Source: Streptomyces syringium
GTDB taxonomy: Bacteria > Actinomycetota > Actinomycetes > Streptomycetales > Streptomycetaceae
Direction of reading: 5' to 3'
Length of the DNA stretch: 64,000 nucleotides
Assembly (NCBI RefSeq): GCF_017876625.1
Contig: NZ_JAGIOH010000001.1
Location: 2,914,001 to 2,978,000, forward strand
Shown: positions 43,754 through 51,972 of the stretch, piece by piece
Position numbering within the stretch: position 1 is the stretch's first letter
Layout of the letters: every line of letters starts with the position of its first letter
Translations under genes and position numbers: made by a program
The notes under the pieces: model-generated
What the model was told of the DNA's origin: nothing
Database searches by the model: none
The model's input: the letters and a program-made list of their open reading frames with translations, nothing else

Positions 43754-44578
43754 ATGCAGACCCGGAAGAACGCCAAGAAGCAGTCCACGTCCATGCAGCT
43801 CATCGGCGCTCAACTCGCGCTGTTCCGCACGAACGCGGGCTTCACTCAGCGCAGGCTTGCCGATCGTCTGTGCGTGCACGAAGAGACGATCGCTTCGATC
43901 GAGCAGGGAAGGCGGCCCCTCCTCCCCGACATGGCGGAACAGTTGGATCGAATCCTGAAGACGGGCGGCGCACTGGCGGTAGGCGTGGAGTACGTGTCCG
44001 CGCGGGAGAGGTACCCCGTCTGGGCCGAGGAGTTCATGGCGTACGAGAAGGAGGCGATCTCCCACTACTCATACGAGAACCAGGTCATTCCTGGCTTGCT
44101 CCAAACCGAGGACTACACCCGCGCCACCTTCCGCACGACAACCCCTTCGCTCAGCGAGGAGGAGATCGAACTTCGCGTCGCGGCTCGGATCGAACGACAA
44201 GAGCTGCTACATCGCAAGGTGCCCGTCACTTTCAGCTTCATCCTCTCCGAGGACGTGCTGCACTGCCGCCTCGGCGGCTCCAAGGTCATGCACGAGCAGA
44301 TCCGCCATCTGCGAATCTCCACCGACTTGCCGGGCGTCTCCATCCAGGTCATGCCGCTCGCCTACAACTCCCACGCCGGCCTCTCCGGCCCCTTTGTCTT
44401 GCTCGAAACACCCAGCCACCAGCAGCTCGCCTATGTGGAAGCACAGCTCGGGGGGCGCCTCTTTTCCGAGCCGGACGACGTCAGTGTCCTCACTCGGAAA
44501 TATGGAATGCTGCGTACACAGGCTCTCAACTCCAAGGAGACCCAGGGCCTGTTGGACCGGCTGCTAGGAGAGACATGA
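43754..44578 (+). CDS. XRE-family regulator with DUF5753 domain (WhiJ-like)
   Basis: A 274-residue protein from the ATG 43754 (GGGGAG nine bases upstream); longer in-frame starts exist. The helix-turn-helix (about 14-68) reads IGAQLALFRTNAGFTQRRLA, then CVHEETIASIEQGRRPLLPD. The DUF5753 domain (about 95-265) includes ISHYSYENQVIPGLLQTEDY and LPGVSIQVMPLAYNSHAGLS. It overlaps the DUF397 start by four bases (ATGA), the standard pairing of WhiJ-like regulators with small partner proteins. Confidence 0.9.
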   Translation: MQTRKNAKKQSTSMQLIGAQLALFRTNAGFTQRRLADRLCVHEETIASIEQGRRPLLPDMAEQLDRILKTGGALAVGVEYVSARERYPVWAEEFMAYEKEAISHYSYENQVIPGLLQTEDYTRATFRTTTPSLSEEEIELRVAARIERQELLHRKVPVTFSFILSEDVLHCRLGGSKVMHEQIRHLRISTDLPGVSIQVMPLAYNSHAGLSGPFVLLETPSHQQLAYVEAQLGGRLFSEPDDVSVLTRKYGMLRTQALNSKETQGLLDRLLGET

Positions 44579-44775
44579 CCAGCGCACAGCTCAGCCACAA
44601 CCTTGCGTGGTTCAGGTCTAGTTACAGCACCGAGCAGGGTGGAAACTGCGTCGAAGTTGCAGCCCTCCCCACCACCATCCACGTCCGTGACTCCAAGGTC
44701 CCCGACGGCCCCCGTCTGGCCCTCTCCCCCGAGGCCTGGTCGGCCTTCACGGCCTTCGCCCGTACCGCCGACTAG
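44575..44775 (+). CDS. DUF397 protein, partner of the upstream XRE regulator
   Basis: A 66-residue protein with the full DUF397 pattern: W-x-R-SSYS, then GGNCVEVAALPTTIHVRDSK and LALSPEAWSAFTAFAR. It is translationally coupled to the XRE-DUF5753 gene. DUF397 proteins are thought to modulate their cognate regulator by direct contact. Confidence 0.92.
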   Translation: MTSAQLSHNLAWFRSSYSTEQGGNCVEVAALPTTIHVRDSKVPDGPRLALSPEAWSAFTAFARTAD

Positions 44776-45284
44776 GTACCGTATGGGCCAACCGGCCTAC
44801 CCACCGCACGCCGAGTGGAGTAGTCGGCGGTCCCCCGGAGGTACGGACCCACCAGCAGCCCCGCCGGAGGCGAGTCACACCGCGTGAGCCCCCGGGCGCG
44901 AGACACGCCCCAGTGCACCCGGTCCGCTCCTGCCAGTGAATCGCAAGGCGACAACACAGGCAGCGGCGACGCAGCCCTACGGCACAAGAGTGGCTCTGGC
45001 CTGCGGTTTTTAGCCCATTAGCATGATCTTGAAGCGTGCCCGTGAAGGCTCATTCGGCATGAGGCAATAGATCAACATCTTGCCTGGGAGTGCCCTTCCT
45101 GCCAACCCGCAGCCAACCGGTGCGCAATCTGCCAGCTGGCAAATCGCGCGGGCGAGGTGCCACCTCCCCGACAGGACCTTCCGCGTGGCGTCCGAGCCAC
45201 TTGCCGGAGGGCTGACAACGACCACACACTGATTTCGTCAGGGCAGTCTCTGATTGCCTGTCCTGCGGGGAAGGACCAGCGATC
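44776..45284. other. 509-base region between the two XRE units
   Basis: No supported gene. It contains the 12-base palindrome TGCCAGCTGGCA (45130-45141), about 145 bases upstream of the second XRE gene. A GC-poorer patch lies near 45005-45070. The second XRE promoter should lie between 45140 and 45270. CCGTACA-type sites are absent here. Confidence 0.45.
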
Positions 45285-46181
45285 GTGGCTACTCCGGGCG
45301 CCGTGGTACAGCGGCGGCAACTGCGAACCGAGCTCAAGAAGGCCCGCACCAAAGCCGGACTCACCCAGCTGGAAGTGGCTGCCCGGATGGACTGGAGCCC
45401 CTCCAAGCTGATCAGGATCGAAGCCGGTCAGGTGGGGGTCTCCACCAACGACCTACGGGCGCTGCTCCACGAGTACGGGATCGTCGACCAGCAGCGTCTG
45501 GACTACTTCCTGGAGCTGGCCCGCGCCAGCCGGAAGATGCCGTACCGGGAGTACCGAGGGCTGCTCCCCAAGCCCTACATGGACCTGCTGTCGTACGAGG
45601 TGGCCGCAAGCATCGTCCGGTCCTTCGAGCCCTTGGTGATCCCCGGCCTGCTGCAGATCGAGGAGTACACGCGGGCGACGAGTCTGGCCTTCGCACCGCA
45701 CATCACAGGGGAGCGAATGGATCGTGCTGTCGAAGCCAGACTCCAGCGACAGGAGTTGCTGGAGAGCGAACACCGCCCCGAGTTCTTCTTCATCATCGAC
45801 GAGGCAGCGATCCATCGTTGGACCGGTGGCCCGGGAGTAATGAAGAGTCAACTGCTCCACCTCAAGGAGATGGCGACCCGCCCCGGCATCTCCATCCAGA
45901 TCGTCCCCTTCAGCGTCGGCGCCCACGTCGGCCTGCAAGGCTCCTTCGTCCTTCTCGAATTCAACGGAGAGATGGACGACATCCTCTATCTGGAGAAGAC
46001 GTCCGGGGATTCCGTCTTCAGTGACGACACCGAAGCGACCAGCCGCTACCTGGAAACATTCTGGGCGCTGGAAGCGCAGGCCCCTCGGGAAGACCTACCC
46101 CGTTTGATCGACCGGGCGATCGAAGGAATGAACGGAGTCCCGGAGGCCCGGCCCTCGGTGGAAGTGAGCGTAGAGGCGTAG
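45285..46181 (+). CDS. XRE-family regulator with DUF5753 domain (second copy)
   Basis: A 298-residue protein with a GTG start behind GGGGAAGGA. The helix-turn-helix (about 12-65) reads LRTELKKARTKAGLTQLEVA, then MDWSPSKLIRIEAG. The DUF5753 part includes FEPLVIPGLLQIEEYTRATS and ISIQIVPFSVGAHVGLQGSF. It has diverged well away from the 43.75-kb copy and is not immediately followed by its own DUF397 gene; the nearest one downstream is at 47177. It is probably a DNA-binding regulator of this locus. Confidence 0.9.
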   Translation: MATPGAVVQRRQLRTELKKARTKAGLTQLEVAARMDWSPSKLIRIEAGQVGVSTNDLRALLHEYGIVDQQRLDYFLELARASRKMPYREYRGLLPKPYMDLLSYEVAASIVRSFEPLVIPGLLQIEEYTRATSLAFAPHITGERMDRAVEARLQRQELLESEHRPEFFFIIDEAAIHRWTGGPGVMKSQLLHLKEMATRPGISIQIVPFSVGAHVGLQGSFVLLEFNGEMDDILYLEKTSGDSVFSDDTEATSRYLETFWALEAQAPREDLPRLIDRAIEGMNGVPEARPSVEVSVEA

Positions 46182-46318
46182 GAGAGGCCGTCTCCCATGC
46201 CTACAGCAGTAGGTTGATTCGGAGCGATTCGTGAACAGCATAGTCAGCCCTGCCGTGCCCGGCTTCACGCGCGGCGGAGCAGCACATCTACGGGGATGTA
46301 CAAACGAGTTGCGGAACC

Positions 46319-46696
46319 ATGGCCGGCCGTAGCGAGCGGCCGAGCCCCCGCCGACGCCAGATACCCGACGACTCGTCCAGCGCCTGGGACATCATCGTCA
46401 TCGTCCTGCGGGAGATCGTGACGGACTCCCGCAGGACACGGAACCTGATCCTGCTCGTCATCAGCGTGCTGTTGAGCGCCGGAGCGTTGGTGACCGTGGC
46501 CCTTCTGCTGATACCGAATCCCTCGGCCTGGCTGACGGTGGCCGGGTGCTGCGCGGGCACCACCGCCGTCGCGGCAGCCAGTCGCCGACGTCAGCCGCGC
46601 GCTTCCCGCAGATCGTCGCTCACCGGGTCGAGCCCGCGCGGCGTGGAGCCGGCGAGCCCGTCGAACGAGGGCGAGCCAAGCGATACACCCAGCTGA
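46319..46696 (+). CDS. Small two-helix membrane protein
   Basis: A 125-residue protein. A charged N-terminus (RSERPSPRRRQIPDD) precedes IIVIVLREIVTDSRRTRN and two hydrophobic helices (about 42-66 and 70-90). The tail is Ser/Pro/Arg-rich. Its 3' end overlaps the convergent membrane gene by 77 bases. No strong ribosome-binding site is seen, so the start is uncertain. No family was recognised. Confidence 0.5.
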   Translation: MAGRSERPSPRRRQIPDDSSSAWDIIVIVLREIVTDSRRTRNLILLVISVLLSAGALVTVALLLIPNPSAWLTVAGCCAGTTAVAAASRRRQPRASRRSSLTGSSPRGVEPASPSNEGEPSDTPS

Positions 46697-46892
46697 GCAG
46701 GGGCGGCGCCATCCACCCTGCCGCGACAACCACCGCCCCGGAGGCCAGTACGTGCACCAGCACGGACCCTCCGGTGGCGGCCGCGATCAAGGCTCCGAAG
46801 CCCGTCGCGGCAATGCCGGCAGCCAGTAGGTACACGTACCACAAGGCTCGCCTGGCGCCTCGAGACGGACCGGCCGAGGTCGAGTTCCCCAT
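46620..46892 (-). CDS. Small two-helix membrane protein, convergent with its neighbour
   Basis: A 90-residue protein from the ATG 46890-46892 with GAGGAGA upstream. Two membrane helices are LWYVYLLAAGIAATGFGALI and LVHVLASGAVVVAAGWMAPP, followed by an Arg/Pro/Ser tail. The good ribosome-binding site makes this the better supported of the two overlapping small genes. It is divergent from the DUF397 gene at 47177. The function is unknown. Confidence 0.55.
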   Translation of the reverse strand: MGNSTSAGPSRGARRALWYVYLLAAGIAATGFGALIAAATGGSVLVHVLASGAVVVAAGWMAPPLLSWVYRLARPRSTGSPAPRRAGSTR

Positions 46893-46971
46893 GACGTCTC
46901 CTCTGCCACACACAGTCGGGGCCGGGCCTAACTCAGATTAGGCGATGGACCGCACCGCCGGAACGGTACGC

Positions 46972-46996
46972 GGCCGTACAAACAGCGTGTACGGCC
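46972..46996. promoter_or_regulatory. Candidate operator GGCCGTACA-N7-TGTACGGCC
   Basis: Perfect 9-base arms and a 7-base spacer, between the leftward membrane gene and the rightward DUF397 gene. The inner CCGTACA-N7-TGTACGG is identical, including spacer length, to the site at 43688-43708. A TGTACA half-site also lies near 46297 upstream of the 125-residue membrane gene. Confidence 0.6.
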
Positions 46997-47176
46997 CCGG
47001 TGCGTACAGTCCGCAGCACATACGAGCAAATGGCGAATTTCTCAGATATTTAATTGTATTCCGGCCCACCCTTCCCTGATCACCAATTACTTGCCAATCT
47101 GATGGGATAGCAGGGGAGCCGGGCCGCGCCCTCCCCGGTCAGCAATCAATCACGGCCGAGCGGGAGGGAGACTCGC

Positions 47177-47374
47177 GTGGGCGACCAGATTTTTCGGCCA
47201 CTTTGGCGCAGGAGCACCTTCAGTCAAGGTGTCGATGGGAACTGCGTAGAGATCGCTTTCGTCCACCGCGAAGTGTGGGTGCGCGATTCGAATGCCCCCG
47301 ATCGGCCTGCGCTTTCATTCACCCACCGCCCATGGCAGGAATTCCTCGCCCGCCTGGTGTCGCCGACGGGCTAA
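47177..47374 (+). CDS. DUF397 protein (second copy)
   Basis: A 65-residue protein with a GTG start and GGGAGGGA upstream. The pattern is RRSTFSQGVDGNCVEIAFVH, then WVRDSNAPDRPALSFTHRPW and QEFLARL. It stands apart from an XRE gene but downstream of a palindrome shared with the first XRE unit. Its stop overlaps the convergent LysR stop (CTAA), so both genes end on the same bases. Confidence 0.88.
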   Translation: MGDQIFRPLWRRSTFSQGVDGNCVEIAFVHREVWVRDSNAPDRPALSFTHRPWQEFLARLVSPTG

Positions 47375-48336
47375 TCCGTCCCCATCAGCGCCGCGTCACC
47401 CGGCGGCAGCCACCCCGCCCCGCCCGGACGTTCCAGCCACCCCCGTGACGCGGCCAGCCCACTCGCCGCCGCCCGGAGCGCGTCCAGTCCCGGATGCCGC
47501 AGGCCTTTCCGCCACACCATCGCCACCGGCGAAAGCGGCACCGGGTCGACCAGCGGTCGCAGCACCATGCCCGGCACGTCGATGAATTCGACGCTCGCCA
47601 GCACCGACCACCCCCGCTTCCGGATGACGCGGATGAACTCCTCGTCCCCCTCGATTTCCGGGAAGGGCTCCGCGACGCGAATTCCCCGCCCCTCGAAGAG
47701 CCTTTCCGCGAGGTCGGTCCACTCCGCCGTCATCGGGTTTCCGGCAGCCGCGTAGAGGGTCTCACCCGCCAGCTGGCCACATGGCACCTCCCGCAGCTCC
47801 GCCAGCCGGTGGTCCTCCGGCAGGAGTACGGCCATCGGCTCGTACCGCACGGGCTGGTGGTCGAGCCGGGCCCGTACCGCCGGGTCGAGGCCGGCCACGC
47901 GGCCGAAGGAGACGTCCAGGCGGCCGGCGACGATCTCCCCCGCCGCGCCCGTCAGGCCGCTGAGGTACCGGGCGATCAGCTCCTGCTCGGGGGCGGCCTC
48001 CCGGGCCGCCGTCAGCACCTGGGACGGGACGCCGACGCTGGCGCCGACGTCGACGAGCAGCGGCCGTTCCTCCCGTACGCAGGCGGCCGCCAGCTCGTCG
48101 TGCGCGGCGAGGACCGCCCGCGCGTACGGCAGCAGCCGGGTGCCCTCCGCCGTGAGGGTCACCTGCCGGGTGGTGCGCGCGAACAGCTCGCCGCCCACCC
48201 GTTGTTCCAGTCGCCGGATGTCCCGGCTCAGTGCCTGCTGGGCCACGTACAGCCGCGCCGCCGCCCGGGTGAAGTGCAGTTCGTCGGCGACGGCGACGAA
48301 CGCGCGCAGCAGTCGGGGTTCCATGTCATGAGGCAT
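47371..48336 (-). CDS. LysR-family transcriptional regulator
   Basis: 321 residues from the ATG at 48334-48336; an ATG four codons later is also possible. The helix-turn-helix is LLRAFVAVADELHFTRAAAR, then YVAQQALSRDIRRLE. The effector domain fills about 90-295 (VDVGASVGVPSQVLTAAREA, ...). It is divergent from an ABM-type monooxygenase gene across a 307-base region, the usual layout for a LysR protein and its target. That region also has a SoxR-like box, so a MerR-type regulator may act there instead or as well. Confidence 0.86.
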   Translation of the reverse strand: MPHDMEPRLLRAFVAVADELHFTRAAARLYVAQQALSRDIRRLEQRVGGELFARTTRQVTLTAEGTRLLPYARAVLAAHDELAAACVREERPLLVDVGASVGVPSQVLTAAREAAPEQELIARYLSGLTGAAGEIVAGRLDVSFGRVAGLDPAVRARLDHQPVRYEPMAVLLPEDHRLAELREVPCGQLAGETLYAAAGNPMTAEWTDLAERLFEGRGIRVAEPFPEIEGDEEFIRVIRKRGWSVLASVEFIDVPGMVLRPLVDPVPLSPVAMVWRKGLRHPGLDALRAAASGLAASRGWLERPGGAGWLPPGDAALMGTD

Positions 48337-48569
48337 CGGCGCAGTTAACAACACAGACGCGTCAATGGCCACTGATCAGGTGTTGGACCCCGCCATCGCC
48401 CTCCGGCGAGGGTGGGGACATGCCGAACAGCCCGCACCCGAACTCCTCCCCCTTCTTCGCCGTCAGCGGCGGCACCCTGATCGCCATGGCCCGCCCCGCC
48501 ACGGGCCCGGTGTTCGGCCGCAACACGCCGCGCCGCCGTCCTGGCCGACTCGCCCGACTGCTTAACCAC

Positions 48570-48601
48570 CTTGACCTCAAGCGTGGTTGATGTTCGACGC
48601 T
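48570..48601 (+). promoter_or_regulatory. Candidate MerR/SoxR-type promoter of the ABM monooxygenase gene
   Basis: TTGACC (48571-48576, -35-like) runs into CCTCAAGCGTGGTTGATG (48575-48592), close to the SoxR box CCTCAAG-N4-CTTGAGG: left half 7/7, right half 5/7. A 19-base spacer, as MerR-type promoters use, leads to GACGCT, a poor -10. AACCAC and GTGGTT also form an outer inverted repeat. The rest of the 48337-48643 gap shows nothing else firm. Confidence 0.45.
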
Positions 48602-48643
48602 GAGCGGACCTGCCAGCGATCACCGCAAGGAGTCCGACCACGC

Positions 48644-49345
48644 ATGTCCACCACCCCGCGCCTCGAACTGCCCCACGTCGGCCGCCCCGACGCCGGCACC
48701 CACCTCGTCAGTGAATGGGTCGTCGGCAGCGCCGAGGGCTCCCGCACCGCCGCCGACATGGCTCTCGCGGAGTGGTCGGACAACATGGGCCGGGGCCCCG
48801 GCGGAGACGCCGACGGGTCCCTCGCCCTGCACATCTTCCTCAACACCGACGGCAGCAGCCTTCTCCACTACTCCCAGTGGACCAGCGACGAGGCCCATCT
48901 CGCCTGGGCCCGCGCCCGCCGCGACGGCATGATCGGCAAACTCGACGAGGCCGTCCCCGGCATCGAGCGCCCGGGGCTGCACCGCACCCACGTCTACCGG
49001 AGCATCACGGGGGACACGTCCCTCACACCGCGCCTGATCGTCCTCGCCACCGTCGACGCGACCACCCCCGAGCGGCAGCGCTCATGGGCCGACACCGTCG
49101 TCGCCGCCCAGCAGGAGACTCCGATCCCCGGGCTGATCGCCGCCCACTTCCACCTCACCAAGGACGGCACCCGCGTCCTGAAGTACTCCGAGTGGCCCGA
49201 CGTCGCCGCCCACGAGGCGGCCCTTCCCGTCCTGGCCGCCTCCCCCGCCTGGGGCAGGGTCCTGGAGCACAGCGGGACCCGGCACCTGGGCTTCAAGCGG
49301 TACGAGCTCTACGGTTCCGTGACGCGCGAAGGCGCTGCCCGCTAA
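48644..49345 (+). CDS. Tandem antibiotic biosynthesis monooxygenase (ABM)-type protein
   Basis: A 233-residue protein from the ATG 48644 with AAGGAG upstream. It has two ferredoxin-like ABM-type halves, each with a strand ending in a Y-S-x-W motif: HIFLNTDGSSLLHYSQWTSD in the first half (about 60-80) and HFHLTKDGTRVLKYSEWPDV in the second (about 167-186). HTHVYRS and LGFKRYELYGS mark the ends of the halves. ABM proteins are cofactor-free oxygenases of quinol-like compounds, or simply related fold members. Divergence from LysR and the SoxR-like box suggest redox or quinone induction. Confidence 0.8.
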   Translation: MSTTPRLELPHVGRPDAGTHLVSEWVVGSAEGSRTAADMALAEWSDNMGRGPGGDADGSLALHIFLNTDGSSLLHYSQWTSDEAHLAWARARRDGMIGKLDEAVPGIERPGLHRTHVYRSITGDTSLTPRLIVLATVDATTPERQRSWADTVVAAQQETPIPGLIAAHFHLTKDGTRVLKYSEWPDVAAHEAALPVLAASPAWGRVLEHSGTRHLGFKRYELYGSVTREGAAR

Positions 49346-49392
49346 ACGCCGGACGGGCTGGGATCAACCCGATCGACCCGCCCGGCAGGGCA

Positions 49393-50538
49393 CTAGGCGC
49401 GGGCCCGGACCCGCCTGAAGATCACCACGCCCGCCGCTGCCGCCACGGCCGCCCCGCCCGTGCCCGCGCCGACGAGAAGCACCGTGCGGTCGGGGCCGTC
49501 GTCCGGGGACTTGGGAGCGGATCCGGCGACCACGAGGTGACCGGTCCTCTTCACCCGGCCGTGGTGGCTGACGACGGTGACGGGGTAGCGGCCGGATTCC
49601 AGGTCGGTCCGGACGCGGGCCGGGCCGTAGTAGCGCGGGTCGTCGCCGTCGCCCGCCTTGCTGTCGTCGCGCTTCAAGCGCACCGCACGCTCGAACGCCG
49701 GGGAGGTCGCGGTCAGCCGGCCCTCCTCGCCCGGATCGGGTGACTCGTCGCTCCACAGCACATTGACCGAGCCACCGGCCGCGATCTTCGCCCCGGAGCT
49801 GCGGGCGTCCTCCGGCCGGTCCTCGTCGGAGAAGAAGGCGGGGCCGCGCGCCTTGCCCACGTAGTCGCTGTCACCGGGCCGGGCGGCCCGGACCACGAGG
49901 TCCTTGTTCTGGAGGGTCCGGCCGTCCGGGCCGGTCAGCTCCACCTTGTACGTGCCGTCCTTCGCGTCGGCCGGCAGCCGTACGAGCGCGGAGAACATCC
50001 GGGGGTTGTTCCAGTCGGCGCCCTTCGGGTCGTGGGTCAGCCGGATCGGAGCGGGGAAGGCCGGGGAGCGCACGGTGAAGGCGTCGCCGGTCTCGCCGGG
50101 GTAGAGATCGTCGAACCACATCCCCAGCTGCTCGCCCGGCCGCAGTTCGTCGCCCGGTGTGGTCACCTGGAACGTCGGCCGTTCCGAGGCCTTGACCTCC
50201 ACCTGTTCCCTGGCCACGATCTTGCCGTCCGCCGTGACCTTGAGCGGGTACGTGCCGGGCGGAGTGGACATCTCGACGGCGGGCCGCCCGTGGTGGCCGC
50301 CGTCCGAGGGGGCCAGCCGGACCGGCCGGTCGAAGACGGGCGAGGTGACGGTCACGTCCGCGCCCGCCCGCACACCCCGGACGTCGATGTCGATCAGTTC
50401 GCCGGGCCGGTTGTCGAACGCGCCGTTGACCAGCAGATTCACCCCGCCGCCCGGCCCGTCGTCGGCCATCGCGAGACCGGCCGTCGGCCACATCAGCCCC
50501 GCACCCACCACGGCCACCGCCGCCCGAGTCCACTTCAC
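49393..50538 (-). CDS. Secreted, membrane-anchored protein with three beta-rich repeats
   Basis: A 381-residue protein from the GTG 50536-50538 with AGGGGG upstream. A signal peptide covers residues 1-25. Three tandem units share SP-x-F-x-RPVRL (first: VTSPVFDRPVRLAPSD; second: RSPAFPAPIRLTHD; third: ATSPAFERAVRLKRDD), each followed by a G-x-Y-x-V strand and a VV or EV ending. They look like Ig-like or invasin-like beta domains. A C-terminal membrane helix (about 350-372) and Arg-rich end follow. It is probably displayed outside the cell. No known family was recognised. Confidence 0.7.
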   Translation of the reverse strand: MKWTRAAVAVVGAGLMWPTAGLAMADDGPGGGVNLLVNGAFDNRPGELIDIDVRGVRAGADVTVTSPVFDRPVRLAPSDGGHHGRPAVEMSTPPGTYPLKVTADGKIVAREQVEVKASERPTFQVTTPGDELRPGEQLGMWFDDLYPGETGDAFTVRSPAFPAPIRLTHDPKGADWNNPRMFSALVRLPADAKDGTYKVELTGPDGRTLQNKDLVVRAARPGDSDYVGKARGPAFFSDEDRPEDARSSGAKIAAGGSVNVLWSDESPDPGEEGRLTATSPAFERAVRLKRDDSKAGDGDDPRYYGPARVRTDLESGRYPVTVVSHHGRVKRTGHLVVAGSAPKSPDDGPDRTVLLVGAGTGGAAVAAAAGVVIFRRVRARA

Positions 50539-50808
50539 CGCACACCCCCTGTCGGTCAATGAGGAAGATGGCCGCCCCGGCCCGATGGTTGCCCGGATCC
50601 GGCGGATGTTCCCGGGTTTGCGCAGGTGGCCATAGCAAGTCGGGGGTTCCCCTTACGCCCGCGGCCGCCGGAAGGGCAACGCTGCGAATCAGTCATTCTC
50701 CGGCAGGCACTTGTGCGCCGCACGGCGCATTGCCTTCCATGGCTTAGGTCATCCGCGACGGGGGCGATGCGGCTCGTTCGGTGCGACCCCGTGCCCGTTC
50801 TTCCGTCC

Positions 50809-51972
50809 ATGGCAGCAACAGTGCGACCCGGGAACTACCACGTGGGAGCAGCCTTGAGCCATGCACCAGGTACGTTCAATTCCCTTACCACCAGCACTCT
50901 TTCCACCGGCGCTCTTTCCGGCAGCGCCCCTTTCGACAGCACCCTGTACGGGCACGACGAGGTGGCGGTCACCGGCGGCGCCGGCTTCGTCGGCCGTCGT
51001 CTCGTCGCGGCCCTGAGCCTCTTGGGCAAGAAGGTCACCGTCGTCGACCACGCCGCCCTCGGCGAGGACATCGCGTCCCTGCCCGGCGTCCGTCACCTGC
51101 GGGCGGACCTGCGGGACTACGGCGAGACGCTGCTGGCCCTGCAGGGCGCGGACGTCGTCTTCCACCTGGCGGGGAACGCCAGCGGGACCGTGTCCGTCGA
51201 GAACCCCCGTTATGACTTCCACCTCAACGCGCTGGCCACCTGCAACGTCGGCAACGCCGCCCTCGAACTCGGCGTGCGACGGCTGGTCTACCTCTCTTCC
51301 GCCATCGTCTACGGCACGCCCCAGCACTCGCCCATCCGCGAGGACCACCCCACGGGACCGTTCCTCCCCTACGGGGCCTCCAAGCTCTCCGGCGAGCTCA
51401 CGCTGCGCAGCCTGCAGCGGACCTCGGGGCTGCCGGTCGTCATCGGCCGTTCCTTCGTGATCTACGGGCCGGGTGAGGACCCGCGCCGGGCCGGGGGCGA
51501 GGTGTCGCAGTTCCTGCGCTGGCAGCTCAACGAACGGCCGATCCCCGTGGTCGGCGACATCGACCGCAAGTCGCGGGACTTCATCCATGTCGACGATCTG
51601 TGCCGCGCGCTCATCACGCTCGCCGACCGCGGGGCGGAGGGTGAGATCTACAACCTGGGCACCGGCAGTGACGTCTCCATGCGCGAACTGGCCGACACGG
51701 TGGCCGAGGCCACGGGCAGGCCGGCGCTGCTGGAGGCCGACGTCAGCAGCCTGGAGGACAGCTTCGCCCTGGTGGCCGACGTCTCCCGGCTGACCGCACT
51801 CCACTTCAAGCCGCAGATCACGCTGCTGGCGGGGCTCAGGGCGCTCGCCGCCGAGCTGGGGCGCTTCCCCGAGCTCCCGTCGGCGAAGGCGGTCTTCCGC
51901 CGGGAGCCGCCCGCCAGGAGGCGGCTGAGCGGGGGCCCCGGCGGCCTGGAGAGCAGGGCGGCGGCATGCTAG
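50809..51972 (+). CDS. NAD-dependent epimerase/dehydratase (extended SDR)
   Basis: 387 residues from ATG 50809; the true start may lie later, since residues 1-40 are not SDR-like. The NAD loop is VTGGAGFVGRRLVAAL. The catalytic residues are Ser in YLSSAIVYGTP and the Tyr-x3-Lys in YGASKLSGEL. The sugar-nucleotide region includes VIGRSFVIYGPGEDPR and SRDFIHVDDLCRALI. It overlaps the aminotransferase gene by seven bases. By family it acts on an NDP-sugar, but which step (epimerisation, dehydration, decarboxylation) is not evident. Confidence 0.88.
   Translation: MAATVRPGNYHVGAALSHAPGTFNSLTTSTLSTGALSGSAPFDSTLYGHDEVAVTGGAGFVGRRLVAALSLLGKKVTVVDHAALGEDIASLPGVRHLRADLRDYGETLLALQGADVVFHLAGNASGTVSVENPRYDFHLNALATCNVGNAALELGVRRLVYLSSAIVYGTPQHSPIREDHPTGPFLPYGASKLSGELTLRSLQRTSGLPVVIGRSFVIYGPGEDPRRAGGEVSQFLRWQLNERPIPVVGDIDRKSRDFIHVDDLCRALITLADRGAEGEIYNLGTGSDVSMRELADTVAEATGRPALLEADVSSLEDSFALVADVSRLTALHFKPQITLLAGLRALAAELGRFPELPSAKAVFRREPPARRRLSGGPGGLESRAAAC

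Noticed and set aside
48420..48590. Possible 56-codon frame with an ATG behind GGTGGGGA, upstream of the ABM gene
   Set aside because: It runs through the SoxR-like promoter, has no recognisable pattern, and its composition follows the local GC bias. Kept out unless ribosome profiling supports it.
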